Shown here in pieces: positions 1 to 9,098 of a stretch of 64,000 nucleotides of DNA. Position 1 is the first letter of the stretch. Every line of letters starts with the position of its first letter. Position numbers and translations under genes: made by a program. Source of the stretch: Anaerosolibacter sp. (GTDB lineage: Bacteria > Bacillota > Clostridia > Peptostreptococcales > Thermotaleaceae); NCBI RefSeq assembly GCF_029240175.1, contig NZ_JARBTM010000005.1, positions 124,001 to 188,000 on the forward strand, in the 5' to 3' direction. The notes beneath the pieces are model-generated. The model made no database searches. It had not been told where the DNA came from and was given only the letters and a program-made list of their open reading frames with translations.

Positions 1-557
<557 letters not shown>

Positions 558-602
558 TTTGTTGAATTTATTAAGCTGAGAAGGCAGAATGACCCAAAAG
601 GC

Positions 603-621
603 GGGCAGGGAAACCCTGCCC
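603..621. repeat. perfect GC-rich hairpin, single REP-like unit
   Basis: GGGCAGGG, loop AAA, CCCTGCCC: an 8-bp perfect stem in AT-rich surroundings. The stem resembles the internal hairpin of the element at 56508-56580 (GGGCAGG...CCTGCCC). It is followed at 623-630 by a strong ribosome site and a two-codon ORF (ATG at 639, TAG at 645). Confidence 0.55.
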
Positions 622-707
622 TAAAGGAGGAAAAACGAATGATTTAGAGAATTATTACATAAATTATCCAATATATGAAAATAATTACCAAAAGGGGGAT
701 GAAGAAA

Positions 708-1514
708 ATGTTGAGAAAACTTATGGGTGAAGATCAGGAACCGCTTGTAGCATATCTTTTAGAGGAGAGTGCCATCAATTTATTTATCCTAGGAGATATT
801 GAAAACTTTGGGATGAGTACGGAATTTATGGATATTTGGGGAGACTTTGATGAAAATGGGGATTACCAAGGGGTACTTTTAAGATATAATGATTTCTTCA
901 TTCTTTACTCGAAGGAAAATGAGTTTGATGTAAAGGGCTTTGAAGATGTGTTGAAGAACCATGGCAAGGTTGAGTGTATATCGGGTAAAGCATCCACCAT
1001 AGAAAGATTCATACAGTCGGCTACGATGCGCCCTCAATCGGTAAAGCTTCAGTACTATGTTGGTCTGAGAAATTGTGTAAATGAACGGTTTCGTGAATCT
1101 ACTAGGGAAGCAATGAAAGGTAGTGTGAAGGATGTAGACGATGTGGCTCAACTTTTAAATACTATTGAAGAATTTGGCGGCATGTCACAAACCGCTGTTG
1201 ATGGAATAAAACGAGAAATAGAAAAGGGTGGTGCTAGACTGTATTTGATTAAAGAGGGCTCTAAAGTTGTAGCTACTGCAAGGTCAGCAGCAGAAAACAG
1301 TAGATCCGCCATGATTGTAGGTGTTGCAACAGATCCTGCATATAGGAATAACGGTTTAGCATCTGCATGTATGGCAAAACTGTGTAAGGAACTGCTGAAG
1401 GAAGGAAAGGAAATTTGTCTGTTTTATGATAATCCTAGGGCGGGTAGTATTTACAGAGCATTAGGCTTCCAGGATGTAGGTATGTGGACCATGGCAAAGG
1501 ATATTGAATTTTAA
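708..1514 (+). CDS. GNAT family N-acetyltransferase
   Basis: Predicted cytoplasmic acetyl-CoA-dependent acetyltransferase of about 268 residues; the substrate cannot be told from sequence. The C-terminal third carries the GNAT acetyl-CoA fold. It shows a beta strand with VGVATDPAYRNNGLASACMA (pyrophosphate-binding R/Q-x-x-G-x-G/A type loop) and then an ICLFYDNPRAGSIYRALGF segment, typical of motif B. The N-terminal half is poorly conserved, as in two-domain GNATs. I chose ATG 708 because GGGGGA at 693-698 lies 9 bases upstream. In-frame ATGs at 675 and 699 are possible but have no well-spaced site. It stands alone between mnmA and the T-box of ileS. Confidence 0.85.
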   Translation: MLRKLMGEDQEPLVAYLLEESAINLFILGDIENFGMSTEFMDIWGDFDENGDYQGVLLRYNDFFILYSKENEFDVKGFEDVLKNHGKVECISGKASTIERFIQSATMRPQSVKLQYYVGLRNCVNERFRESTREAMKGSVKDVDDVAQLLNTIEEFGGMSQTAVDGIKREIEKGGARLYLIKEGSKVVATARSAAENSRSAMIVGVATDPAYRNNGLASACMAKLCKELLKEGKEICLFYDNPRAGSIYRALGFQDVGMWTMAKDIEF

Positions 1515-1566
1515 ATGAGATTATAGTATAATAATTCGATGAATAGTAGAATTTTCAATATTTACC

Positions 1567-1596
1567 TTGACAGGTGAAATGGTAAGAGTATAGAAT
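1567..1596 (+). promoter_or_regulatory. sigma-A promoter of the ileS T-box leader
   Basis: TTGACA at 1567-1572, 18-base spacer, TAGAAT at 1591-1596. The predicted transcript start near 1603 lies just before the T-box stem I. Confidence 0.75.
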
Positions 1597-1602
1597 GATA
1601 GT

Positions 1603-1866
1603 AAAATAAAGTTGAATAATGGCGAAGAAAAGGACAGTAGTAAAAAGAAGAAGTTTACAGAGAAATAATCATTTAGTGAGAGATTATGATGGAAGCTTTT
1701 TACGAAGATCACCTTGGAGCTGGATGTCTGAAATCATAGTAGGATATTCCGCAGGCATGCGTTATCATGCATGAAGTGATGAGGTGTAGTCTATACCTCG
1801 TAAACAGGGTGGTACCGCGGTTAATTCGTCCCTAAGTCTCAATGACTTAGGGACTTTATCATTTTT
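1603..1866 (+). promoter_or_regulatory. T-box leader, Ile specifier
   Basis: T-box riboregulators read uncharged tRNA and switch between terminator and antiterminator. The T-box core GGGTGGTACCGCGG is at 1808-1821. The intrinsic terminator follows: GTCCCTAAGTC pairs with GACTTAGGGAC at about 1830-1856, with a T-rich tail. In stem I, GTAAAAAG pairs with CTTTTTAC (ending at 1703). This places the specifier loop 3' side at GAAG-ATC-A, so the specifier codon is ATC (1708-1710), isoleucine, matching the downstream ileS. AGTA on the 5' side of the loop and the lower AAGG/CCTT helix also fit. Confidence 0.96.
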
Positions 1867-1890
1867 GAAAAACTTTGTGAGAGGAGAATA

Positions 1891-4800
1891 ATGGCGATGA
1901 AAAAGTTTAAGCCACTTTCAGAAGCACCCGTTGCAAAACGAGAAGCCATGGTTGCAGAACTTTGGGATCAAAACGATGTCCTAAAAAAGAGTATTGATAA
2001 CCGTGAAAATGCAGAATCCTTTGTATTTTATGAGGGGCCGCCTACGGCCAATGGAAGACCTGGTATTCACCATGTTATCTCAAGAACCTTGAAGGACTCC
2101 GTATGTCGTTATAAAACGATGACAGGCCATCAGGTAAAGAGAAAAGCGGGTTGGGATACCCATGGATTACCAGTGGAAATAGAAGTGGAAAAGCAGCTAA
2201 AACTATCCAGCAAACAGGAGATTGAAGCCTACGGAATTGATAAGTTCAACGAGAAATGTAGAGAGTCTGTATTTACCTACGAGAAGCAATGGAGAGAAAT
2301 GACAAAGAGAATGGGTTATGCCATCGACTTAGATAATCCATACATCACATTGGACAATAACTATATTGAATCCGTATGGTGGATTCTTGACAAGTTTTTC
2401 AAGGAAGGATATATCTATGAAGGCCATAAGATTCTTCCATATTGTCCGCGCTGCGGTACAGGGCTTGCATCCCACGAGGTATCCCAAGGTTACAAGGAAA
2501 TCAAGTCTAATACAGTCATTGCTGCTTTCAAGCGAAAAGATGCTGATGAGTATTTCCTAGTATGGACGACTACTCCCTGGACATTGGCGTCTAACGTAGC
2601 ACTGGCAGTACATCCAGAAGAAACCTATATCAAGGCAAGGATGAATGAAAAAGTATATATTGTTGAAAAAACCTTATCCAAACGTGTACTAGGAGAAGAG
2701 TTTGAAGTTCTGGAAGAAATGAAGGGTAAGGACTTAGAATATATAGAATACGAGCAGTTGATGCCATTTGTGAAGGCTGAAAAGAAAGCTTTCTTTGTGA
2801 CGGTAGCAGACTACGTAACCACCGATGATGGTACTGGAATCGTCCATATTGCACCAGCTTTTGGTGAAGATGACTATCAAGTAGGAAGAAAATACGATCT
2901 GCCAGTATTACAGCCTGTAAATGAAGAAGGAAAATATACAACCACGCCATGGGAAGGTAAGTTCGTCATGGATTGTGATGTAGACATCATCAAGTGGCTC
3001 CATGGGGAAGGAAAGCTGTTCAAGAAGGAGAAGGTAGATCATAACTATCCTCACTGCTGGCGTTGTTCCACACCACTGCTGTATTATGCGAAGCCAAGCT
3101 GGTATATCGAAATGACCAAGTTGAAGGATAAGCTTATAGAAAACAATAATTCTGTGAATTGGTATCCAGATTATGTAGGAGAAAAGCGTTTTGGAAACTG
3201 GTTAGAAAATTTAAATGACTGGGCATTGTCCCGAAGCAGATACTGGGGTACGCCTTTAAATATCTGGAGATGTGGATGTGGACATATCACCTCAGTAGGT
3301 TCAAGGCAAGAATTGATTGAACAGGCTGTAGAAAAAATTGATGAAAGTGTGGAGCTTCACAGACCATATGTGGATGATATCCACTTAAAGTGCGACAAAT
3401 GTGAAGGTACCATGACCCGAGTAGTAGAAGTTATCGACTGCTGGTTTGACAGTGGTTCCATGCCTTTTGCCCAGCACCACTATCCATTTGAGAACAAGGA
3501 CAACTTTGGAGAATTATTCCCTGCAGATTATATCTGTGAGGGTATTGACCAGACCAGGGGTTGGTTCTACTCATTGATCGCGATCTCAACCTTTGTCATG
3601 GGGGTATCTCCTTATAAAAACGTACTAGTAAATGATTTGATCTTGGATAAGGATGGGCGAAAAATGTCCAAATCCAAAGGAAATACCGTTGATCCATTTG
3701 AAATGTTTGATAAATACGGCGCCGATGCCTTAAGATGGTATCTACTGTATGTGTCTCCAGCCTGGACGCCGACGAAATTTGACATTGAGGGACTAAAAGA
3801 AGTACAGAGCAAGTTCTTTGGAACACTTCAGAATGTATATACATTCTTTACCTTATATGCAAATACCGATGAAATCGATCCGAAGGACTTTTACGTGGCA
3901 CCTAAGGAACGTCCTGAATTAGATCGTTGGATTATTTCAAAGTTCAACAGCCTTGCAAAAGAAGTGGCAAGTGAAATGGCGATCTTTGACTTGACGAAGG
4001 CTGTGAGAAAGATTCAAGATTTTGTGAATGAGGATTTATCCAACTGGTATATCCGTCGTGCAAGACGTCGTTTCTGGGAGACAGAGTTAACGGAAGATAA
4101 AAAGGCAGTATACAATACAACCTATGAGGTGCTTATTGGGGTAGCGAAGCTCATGGCACCATTTGCACCATTCCTTGCCGATGAGATCTATGCAAATCTT
4201 ACAGATGAGTTATCGGTTCATTTAGCAGACTATCCAGTGGCAGATGTATCCTTAATTGACTTAGAAGTTGAAGAAAGAATGGATTTAATCAGGGATCTCG
4301 TTGGATTGGGCAGAGCTGCAAGGGCAAAGGAAAAGATAAAAGTGCGTCAGCCAATCCAAAAAGTATTGATTGACGGTAAATATGAAGCATTGATTTCTGA
4401 CTTGATTCCACTGATGGAAGAAGAGTTAAATGTAAAAGAGGTTGTCTTTGAAAAGGATTTAAGCACATTTATGAATTTCAGCCTAAAGCCGAATTTCAAG
4501 GTGGCTGGTTCTATTCTTGGATCGAAAATCAAGGCATTGGGTCCTGCTTTGGCTACCTTAGATGCATCAGCAGTCGTACCGAAGCTGGAGGCTGGAGAAA
4601 GCATTTTTGTGGACTTAGAAGGTGAATCCACTGAAATTGTGAAGGATTATGTATTGACGAGTATCGCCGCTAAAGAAGGCTTTACCGTTGAAATGGCGAA
4701 TAACCTTTTTGTGATCCTAGATACTACCCTTACAAAAGAATTGGTGGATGAAGGTTATGCCAGAGAGCTTATCTCCAAAGTACAACAGATGAGAAAAAAT

Positions 4801-4998
4801 AACGACTATGAAATGATGGACAATATCCGCATCTATTTTGATGGAGATGACGAGATTGCCAATGCTGTCGAGATTCACCGAGAATATATCATGCATGAGA
4901 CTTTAGCAGTATCCATTGAAAGAGTAAATGATGCCACATTGGAAAAACAGAACCTTAATGACCATGATACAGGTATAAAGGTTGAAAAAGTGAATTAA
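1891..4998 (+). CDS. ileS: isoleucyl-tRNA synthetase, class-2 (IleS2) type
   Basis: Charges tRNA-Ile with isoleucine in the cytoplasm. At 1035 residues it is longer than the usual bacterial IleS1 (about 930-940). The active-site sequence GPPTANGRPGIHH (HIGH variant) near residue 50 and DGRKMSKSKGNTVDPF near residue 590 are intact. WTTTPWTLASN marks the editing (CP1) domain. The C-terminal anticodon-binding region includes NWYIRRARRRFWE. Length and motif spelling look like the eukaryote-like class IleS2, which in other species is less sensitive to mupirocin; that property is inferred. The start has GAGAGGAGA upstream. It is a single gene under T-box control, with its own terminator. Confidence 0.98.
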   Translation: MAMKKFKPLSEAPVAKREAMVAELWDQNDVLKKSIDNRENAESFVFYEGPPTANGRPGIHHVISRTLKDSVCRYKTMTGHQVKRKAGWDTHGLPVEIEVEKQLKLSSKQEIEAYGIDKFNEKCRESVFTYEKQWREMTKRMGYAIDLDNPYITLDNNYIESVWWILDKFFKEGYIYEGHKILPYCPRCGTGLASHEVSQGYKEIKSNTVIAAFKRKDADEYFLVWTTTPWTLASNVALAVHPEETYIKARMNEKVYIVEKTLSKRVLGEEFEVLEEMKGKDLEYIEYEQLMPFVKAEKKAFFVTVADYVTTDDGTGIVHIAPAFGEDDYQVGRKYDLPVLQPVNEEGKYTTTPWEGKFVMDCDVDIIKWLHGEGKLFKKEKVDHNYPHCWRCSTPLLYYAKPSWYIEMTKLKDKLIENNNSVNWYPDYVGEKRFGNWLENLNDWALSRSRYWGTPLNIWRCGCGHITSVGSRQELIEQAVEKIDESVELHRPYVDDIHLKCDKCEGTMTRVVEVIDCWFDSGSMPFAQHHYPFENKDNFGELFPADYICEGIDQTRGWFYSLIAISTFVMGVSPYKNVLVNDLILDKDGRKMSKSKGNTVDPFEMFDKYGADALRWYLLYVSPAWTPTKFDIEGLKEVQSKFFGTLQNVYTFFTLYANTDEIDPKDFYVAPKERPELDRWIISKFNSLAKEVASEMAIFDLTKAVRKIQDFVNEDLSNWYIRRARRRFWETELTEDKKAVYNTTYEVLIGVAKLMAPFAPFLADEIYANLTDELSVHLADYPVADVSLIDLEVEERMDLIRDLVGLGRAARAKEKIKVRQPIQKVLIDGKYEALISDLIPLMEEELNVKEVVFEKDLSTFMNFSLKPNFKVAGSILGSKIKALGPALATLDASAVVPKLEAGESIFVDLEGESTEIVKDYVLTSIAAKEGFTVEMANNLFVILDTTLTKELVDEGYARELISKVQQMRKNNDYEMMDNIRIYFDGDDEIANAVEIHREYIMHETLAVSIERVNDATLEKQNLNDHDTGIKVEKVN

Positions 4999-5009
4999 AT
5001 AATCATTAT

Positions 5010-5047
5010 AACCTGGGCTGCTTAACAACTAGCCCAGGTTGTTTATT
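5010..5047 (+). terminator. ileS terminator
   Basis: Perfect 10-bp stem AACCTGGGCT / AGCCCAGGTT followed by GTTTATT. Confidence 0.85.
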
Positions 5048-5113
5048 GTAATGTATTTGTTGTTCTGATAAAATAAAACGTATAAAAGACATCTGCATAG
5101 GAGGGATGAGATC

Positions 5114-5605
5114 ATGGCCATAAGAGAGATTCTGCAGCTAGGGAATAAAGGGTTATATGAAACTTCTAGGGAGGTTTCCTTTGACGAGATAGATTATGTA
5201 CGGGGTGTAATTCAAGACCTTCATGATACGATGATGGAATTTCGAAGACAATATGGTGTTGGGCGAGCAATTGCTGCGCCTCAAATTGGTGAGAAGATTA
5301 GAGTATTATATATGAATATTGGAGAACCAGTCCCTTTCATCAATCCACGACTTGTTTTCGAAGAGGATGATATGATGGAAGTTTGGGATGATTGTATGTG
5401 CTTTCCTAATTTACTCGTGAAGGTAATGCGTTATAAAAAGTGCAGGATTGACTATAGGGATGTACATTGGAATGAGCAGTCAATGACGTTAATAGGTGAC
5501 TTATCTGAATTACTCCAGCATGAGTATGATCATTTGGATGGGATATTGGCTGTATCTCGGGCCATTGATGGACAGTCCTTTGCTTTTCGAGGCGAAATAA
5601 AATAA
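5114..5605 (+). CDS. def: peptide deformylase family protein
   Basis: Peptide deformylase removes the N-formyl group of nascent proteins, using a metal held by one Cys and two His. The three family motifs are present: GVGRAIAAPQIG (motif 1, residues about 50-61), WDDCMCFPN (motif 2, usually EGCLS), and LLQHEYDHLDGIL (HExxH-type motif 3). Motif 2 is divergent, so the protein belongs to the deformylase-like subgroup often annotated as def in Clostridia. It may not be the main housekeeping copy. The length, 163 residues, is normal. GGAGGGATGAG precedes the ATG. Its hairpin terminator follows directly. Confidence 0.85.
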   Translation: MAIREILQLGNKGLYETSREVSFDEIDYVRGVIQDLHDTMMEFRRQYGVGRAIAAPQIGEKIRVLYMNIGEPVPFINPRLVFEEDDMMEVWDDCMCFPNLLVKVMRYKKCRIDYRDVHWNEQSMTLIGDLSELLQHEYDHLDGILAVSRAIDGQSFAFRGEIK

Positions 5606-5621
5606 ATGAAATATGAAGGAG

Positions 5622-5655
5622 AGGAGCTAATGTTACATACAATAGCTCCTTTTAT
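5622..5655 (+). terminator. def terminator
   Basis: AGGAGCT (5622-5628) pairs with AGCTCCT (5643-5649), followed by TTTTATAAA. Confidence 0.6.
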
Positions 5656-5707
5656 AAAAGAAATTTTATGTATTCATAAATTTTTTTGAAGGAAAAAATG
5701 AGAAAAA

Positions 5708-5732
5708 TGTCGAATGGATATATATGTATAAT
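5708..5732 (+). promoter_or_regulatory. promoter with candidate Spo0A box
   Basis: TATAAT at 5727-5732 is preceded by TGTCGAA at 5708-5714, where the -35 element would be. TGTCGAA is the core of the Spo0A box. Overlap with the -35 position is the arrangement known for Spo0A-activated sigma-A promoters. The -35 itself is poor. Regulation by Spo0A is inferred. Confidence 0.4.
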
Positions 5733-5796
5733 GTGAGGAACCTAAGGTTTTATTGGGGGAGGCAGACCCGATATGATCCATGAAAAGGAGCTATAT

Positions 5797-7896
5797 ATGA
5801 TTTCTGAAATAGCAGATGTTGGTAAGGGAAAGAATGATGGTTTTTTTAAATATGATGATGGGCGATATCAATGCATCCTTGAAGAGTCCATGGTGGGTAT
5901 ATATCTAATTCAAGATGGGGTTTTTACCTATGTAAACCCAAAATTTGCTGAGATGTTCGGATATGGGCAAGATGAATTGGTGCATAAGAAGATTATGGAC
6001 TTAATATATGAAAATGATCAAGCACTAGTGACCGGGAATGTGAACAAAAGATTAATGGGAGAAGCAAAAAGTCTCAGGTACGAATTTCGTGGTGTAAAAA
6101 AAGACCTTACCATCATTGAAATAGAGGTATTGGGTACCCATATAGTGTTCGAAGGCAAACCAGCCATCATTGGATCAGCTATGGATATTACCGAGAGAAA
6201 AGAAAACAGTGAGCGCTTGCGGATGGCCCAGAAGGTATTTGAAAATACCATTGAAGGTATTGTGGTTACAGATACCGAGGGGATGATACAATTGGTGAAT
6301 CCAGCATTTACTGCTATAACAGGTTATACATCGGAAGAAGCAATCGGGAGGAATCCCCGACTATTAAAATCAGAACGGCATAATCAATTGTTCTATAAAG
6401 ATATGTGGGATGCTTTAATAAACACAGGTACATGGCAGGGAGAGATATGGAACAGAAGGAAGAATGGAGAAACCTACCCTGAATGGTTGACCATATCAGC
6501 CATTAAGAATGATCATGGAGAAACCACCCATTACATATCTGTATTTAATGATATTACTGAGAATATACGAAAAGAGGAGCATATTAAGCATCTTGCATAT
6601 TTTGATGCTTTGACAGGTTTACCGAATAGGTTCTTGTTTGGAGATCGTTTGAACCTTGCCATAACCCATGCCCAGCATCATAAGCATATGCTCGCAGTCA
6701 TGGTGTTGGATGTGGATCGATTTAAACGTATTAATGATACACTGGGTCATGCTGTTGGAGATATGGTGATACAGACTGTGGCGGATCGACTAAGCCGTTG
6801 CATTGGGGAAGGTGATACTTTATCTCGTTTAGGCGGCGATGAATTCATGTTCATCCTGGAAGAGATAGAAGATGTTCAGAATGTGACAAAAATAATACAT
6901 AGACTGTTTGAAGCATTGGCGTGTCCTTTGTCCATTCATGGGCATGAACTGCATATCACTGGTAGTATTGGTGTTAGCATGTATCCTGGCGATGGTCAGG
7001 ATCTAGATACCCTAGTGAAAAATGCAGATACGGCTATGTACAGAGCGAAAGAACTAGGAAGAAATAATTATCAATTGTATACCCCCGCCATGAATGATAA
7101 GGCCATCGCTCGATTAACCATGGAAAATGATTTGAGAAAAGCCATAGAAAGGAACGAGTTAACACTATATTATCAGCCCAAGGTGGATATCAAAAGTGGT
7201 AAAATTACAGGGGCAGAGGCGTTGGTAAGATGGAATCATCCCCAAAGAGGGCGGATTTCACCGGGTGATTTTATCCCTTTGGCAGAAGAGACAGGACTTA
7301 TTGAGCCCCTTGGAGAGTGGGTACTCCAGCAAGCGTGCTGTCAAGTTAGAAAATGGCAGGATGAAAAGGGACAGGATATTTATGTTTCAGTCAATCTATC
7401 TCCTCGACAATTTCAAAATGGAAACTTAGCGGAACAAATCATATCAGTAGCTGAAGCTGCTGAAATAGATCCAAAATACATAGAGTTAGAAATTACTGAA
7501 AGCTGTGCCATGAAGAATCCAGAGCATACCCTTCGTCTGCTACAGCGATTAAAGGGAAAAGGGTTTACCTTCTCCATTGATGACTTTGGTACTGGTTATT
7601 CTTCACTGGGTGTATTGAAGAAGTTCCCTATTGATAAGCTAAAAATAGATCAGTCCTTTGTACGAGATATCACGAAAGACGAAGATGATAAGGCTATTGT
7701 ATTGGCTATGATTTCCATGGCTCACAGCATGAGGCTGAAGGTCGTTGCGGAAGGGGTAGAGACTTCTGAACAGCTGGAATTCTTGATGGAGAACCATTGT
7801 GATCAACTTCAGGGATACCTCTACAGTCCGCCAGTACCAGCAGATGAATTTGAAAAGCTTTGGGAGAACTCCCTGAATCTTCATGAGATTCGCTAG
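5797..7896 (+). CDS. PAS-PAS-GGDEF-EAL cyclic-di-GMP turnover protein
   Basis: Predicted soluble signalling protein (about 699 residues, no membrane segment) that makes and/or breaks cyclic di-GMP. The order is PAS (residues about 20-135), PAS with PAC (about 145-265), GGDEF (about 270-430) and EAL (about 445-690). The GGDEF motif is intact (RLGGDEF), but the RxxD inhibitory site is absent (GEGD at that place). The EAL domain keeps EALVRW, the Asn of SVNLSPRQF, the Glu of LEITES, DDFGTG, the Lys of KIDQSF, and EGVET, so phosphodiesterase activity is likely. ATG 5797 has AAAAGGAG 6 bases upstream; ATG 5773, with GGGGGAGG 10 bases upstream, is an alternative. It is preceded by a possible Spo0A-box promoter. 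Confidence 0.93.
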   Translation: MISEIADVGKGKNDGFFKYDDGRYQCILEESMVGIYLIQDGVFTYVNPKFAEMFGYGQDELVHKKIMDLIYENDQALVTGNVNKRLMGEAKSLRYEFRGVKKDLTIIEIEVLGTHIVFEGKPAIIGSAMDITERKENSERLRMAQKVFENTIEGIVVTDTEGMIQLVNPAFTAITGYTSEEAIGRNPRLLKSERHNQLFYKDMWDALINTGTWQGEIWNRRKNGETYPEWLTISAIKNDHGETTHYISVFNDITENIRKEEHIKHLAYFDALTGLPNRFLFGDRLNLAITHAQHHKHMLAVMVLDVDRFKRINDTLGHAVGDMVIQTVADRLSRCIGEGDTLSRLGGDEFMFILEEIEDVQNVTKIIHRLFEALACPLSIHGHELHITGSIGVSMYPGDGQDLDTLVKNADTAMYRAKELGRNNYQLYTPAMNDKAIARLTMENDLRKAIERNELTLYYQPKVDIKSGKITGAEALVRWNHPQRGRISPGDFIPLAEETGLIEPLGEWVLQQACCQVRKWQDEKGQDIYVSVNLSPRQFQNGNLAEQIISVAEAAEIDPKYIELEITESCAMKNPEHTLRLLQRLKGKGFTFSIDDFGTGYSSLGVLKKFPIDKLKIDQSFVRDITKDEDDKAIVLAMISMAHSMRLKVVAEGVETSEQLEFLMENHCDQLQGYLYSPPVPADEFEKLWENSLNLHEIR

Positions 7897-7917
7897 AAGT
7901 AGATAATAATTAGATAA

Positions 7918-7955
7918 CAAGCCTGGCGCCATGGATCTGCTAGGCTTGATTTTTT
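7918..7955 (+). terminator. terminator of the GGDEF-EAL gene
   Basis: AAGCCTGGC pairs with GCTAGGCTT (one bulge), followed by GATTTTTT. The T-run is also the beginning of the long inverted repeat that starts at 7948. Confidence 0.75.
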
Positions 7956-7996
7956 ATTTAATAGGAAAGTGCTTCTTTCCTATTAAATAAAAAATC
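7948..7996. repeat. perfect 22-bp inverted repeat
   Basis: Arms at 7948-7969 and 7975-7996 are exact reverse complements, with a 5-base loop TGCTT. The arms are AT-rich. The hairpin directly abuts the multi-hairpin module at 7998, the same order seen at 41046-41155. Confidence 0.9.
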
Positions 7997-7997
7997 A

Positions 7998-8067
7998 GGG
8001 GTGCAGGGGAAGTATTCCCATGCCGTAGTCAGAGGGGTGCTCAGGCTGCCTAGCAGCCGTCGAAGGG
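7998..8067 (+). repeat. multi-hairpin intergenic module, copy 1
   Basis: This copy aligns with 41084-41155. It begins GGGGTG..CAG, then a hairpin (GGGAA/TTCCC), then TGCCGT, then GGTGCTCAGGCTG, a loop, and CAGCCGTCGAAGG (stem GGCTG/CAGCC). The first hairpin differs in sequence between copies yet still pairs. It may be a mobile palindromic element or a structured RNA; the sequence alone does not decide. It lies between the GGDEF-EAL gene and the dipeptidase gene. Confidence 0.7.
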
Positions 8068-8121
8068 GAACTAAAGCAGAATGAGTACGATTAAATCTAT
8101 AGGAGTTTGGAGGGTAACGTG

Positions 8122-9063
8122 ATGAGGGTGATAGACTTACATTGTGATACAATTTTAAGATTAATGGAAGATAAGGCGAGGCTGTCATTAGAGGAGAACG
8201 AGTTTCAGGTAGATATAAAAAAACTAAAGCATGGGAATTCATTGGCACAGTTTTTTGCCCTTTATGTGGATTTGAATGAAAAAAAAGACCCTATGGAAAC
8301 TTGCCTAGAGATGTTGGATAAGTTTTATGTGGAGCTGAGTAAAAATCAAGAAACCATAGCCCTGGCAAGAAATTATGAAGAACTATGGGCAAATGACAAA
8401 ACAGGTAAGATTTCAGCTTTTCTTACCATCGAAGAGGGCGGCGTATTAAAGGGTGAACTATATCATTTAAGGAACTTATATAGACTGGGTGTTCGGCTCA
8501 TCACCTTGACTTGGAATTATCCCAATGAAATTGGTTATCCAAATGCATTAGAAGATTGTAAAAATAAGGGATTAACGAAATTTGGGGAGGAACTCGTGGC
8601 AGAAATGAATGAATTAGGGATGATCATAGATGTTTCCCATTTGTCTGATAAAGGATTCTATGATGTTGCCAGACTGAGCAGTAAACCCTTTGTTGCATCC
8701 CATTCCAATGCTAGAAGTGTAATGAACCATACGAGAAATCTTACGGATGATATGATTCGCCGATTGGCAAATAGAGGGGGCGTCATGGGAATCAATTTTG
8801 AAAAGCTCTTTCTTGGTAACGACCCAATAAGCAGGGTCAGCAATATGATCCGTCATATTCAACATATCAAAAATGTTGGAGGAATCGAAACTATATCCAT
8901 AGGCACTGACTTTGATGGTATTAGTCCAGGTTGGGAGATCCCGCATATGGGAGAGATGAATAAGCTGGTGGAAGGACTAGAAAGTCATGGATTCCTTCAA
9001 GATGAAATCGAGAAAATATGTTATAAGAATACCTTAAGGGTAATCAAGGAAGTACTGAAATAA
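8122..9063 (+). CDS. membrane dipeptidase family (peptidase M19)
   Basis: Zinc metallopeptidase that cleaves dipeptides, of about 313 residues. The metal-binding signatures are DLHCDT at the N-terminus (His and Asp ligands), the bridging Glu in FLTIEEGGV, VSHLSDKGF, and ASHSNARS. GTDFDGI near the C-terminus is also typical. No signal peptide is visible, so it is probably cytoplasmic, as for many clostridial members, where it may serve amino-acid recovery. ATG 8122 is chosen because TGGAGGG lies 7 bases upstream; the longer frame would begin with a TTG at 8107. A strong terminator shared with the opposite MCP gene follows. Confidence 0.93.
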   Translation: MRVIDLHCDTILRLMEDKARLSLEENEFQVDIKKLKHGNSLAQFFALYVDLNEKKDPMETCLEMLDKFYVELSKNQETIALARNYEELWANDKTGKISAFLTIEEGGVLKGELYHLRNLYRLGVRLITLTWNYPNEIGYPNALEDCKNKGLTKFGEELVAEMNELGMIIDVSHLSDKGFYDVARLSSKPFVASHSNARSVMNHTRNLTDDMIRRLANRGGVMGINFEKLFLGNDPISRVSNMIRHIQHIKNVGGIETISIGTDFDGISPGWEIPHMGEMNKLVEGLESHGFLQDEIEKICYKNTLRVIKEVLK

Positions 9064-9098
9064 TAAACAGGCACACGGGGGTGTGCCTGTTTATTTTT
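9060..9098. terminator. bidirectional terminator between dipeptidase and MCP
   Basis: ATAAACAGGCACAC pairs with GTGTGCCTGTTTAT around a GGGG loop, with T-runs or A-runs on both sides. The two genes converge here. Confidence 0.9.

Noticed and set aside
5114-5605. Additional selenoprotein or pseudogene at the deformylase-like gene
   Set aside because: The frame is complete and the unusual DDCMCFPN motif is encoded by ordinary codons; the divergence is within the family.
5797-7896. Degenerate (inactive) GGDEF domain
   Set aside because: The GGDEF motif is intact; only the regulatory RxxD site is missing, which does not by itself make it inactive.
7998-8067. Known riboswitch class before the dipeptidase gene
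   Set aside because: No match by eye to SAM, TPP, lysine, glycine, cobalamin, c-di-GMP or ydaO cores, and the second copy lies before an unrelated gene.
7958-8248. Minus-strand ORF across the long inverted repeat and module copy 1
   Set aside because: No ribosome site, runs into the dipeptidase gene on the other strand, and the translation is like no known protein.
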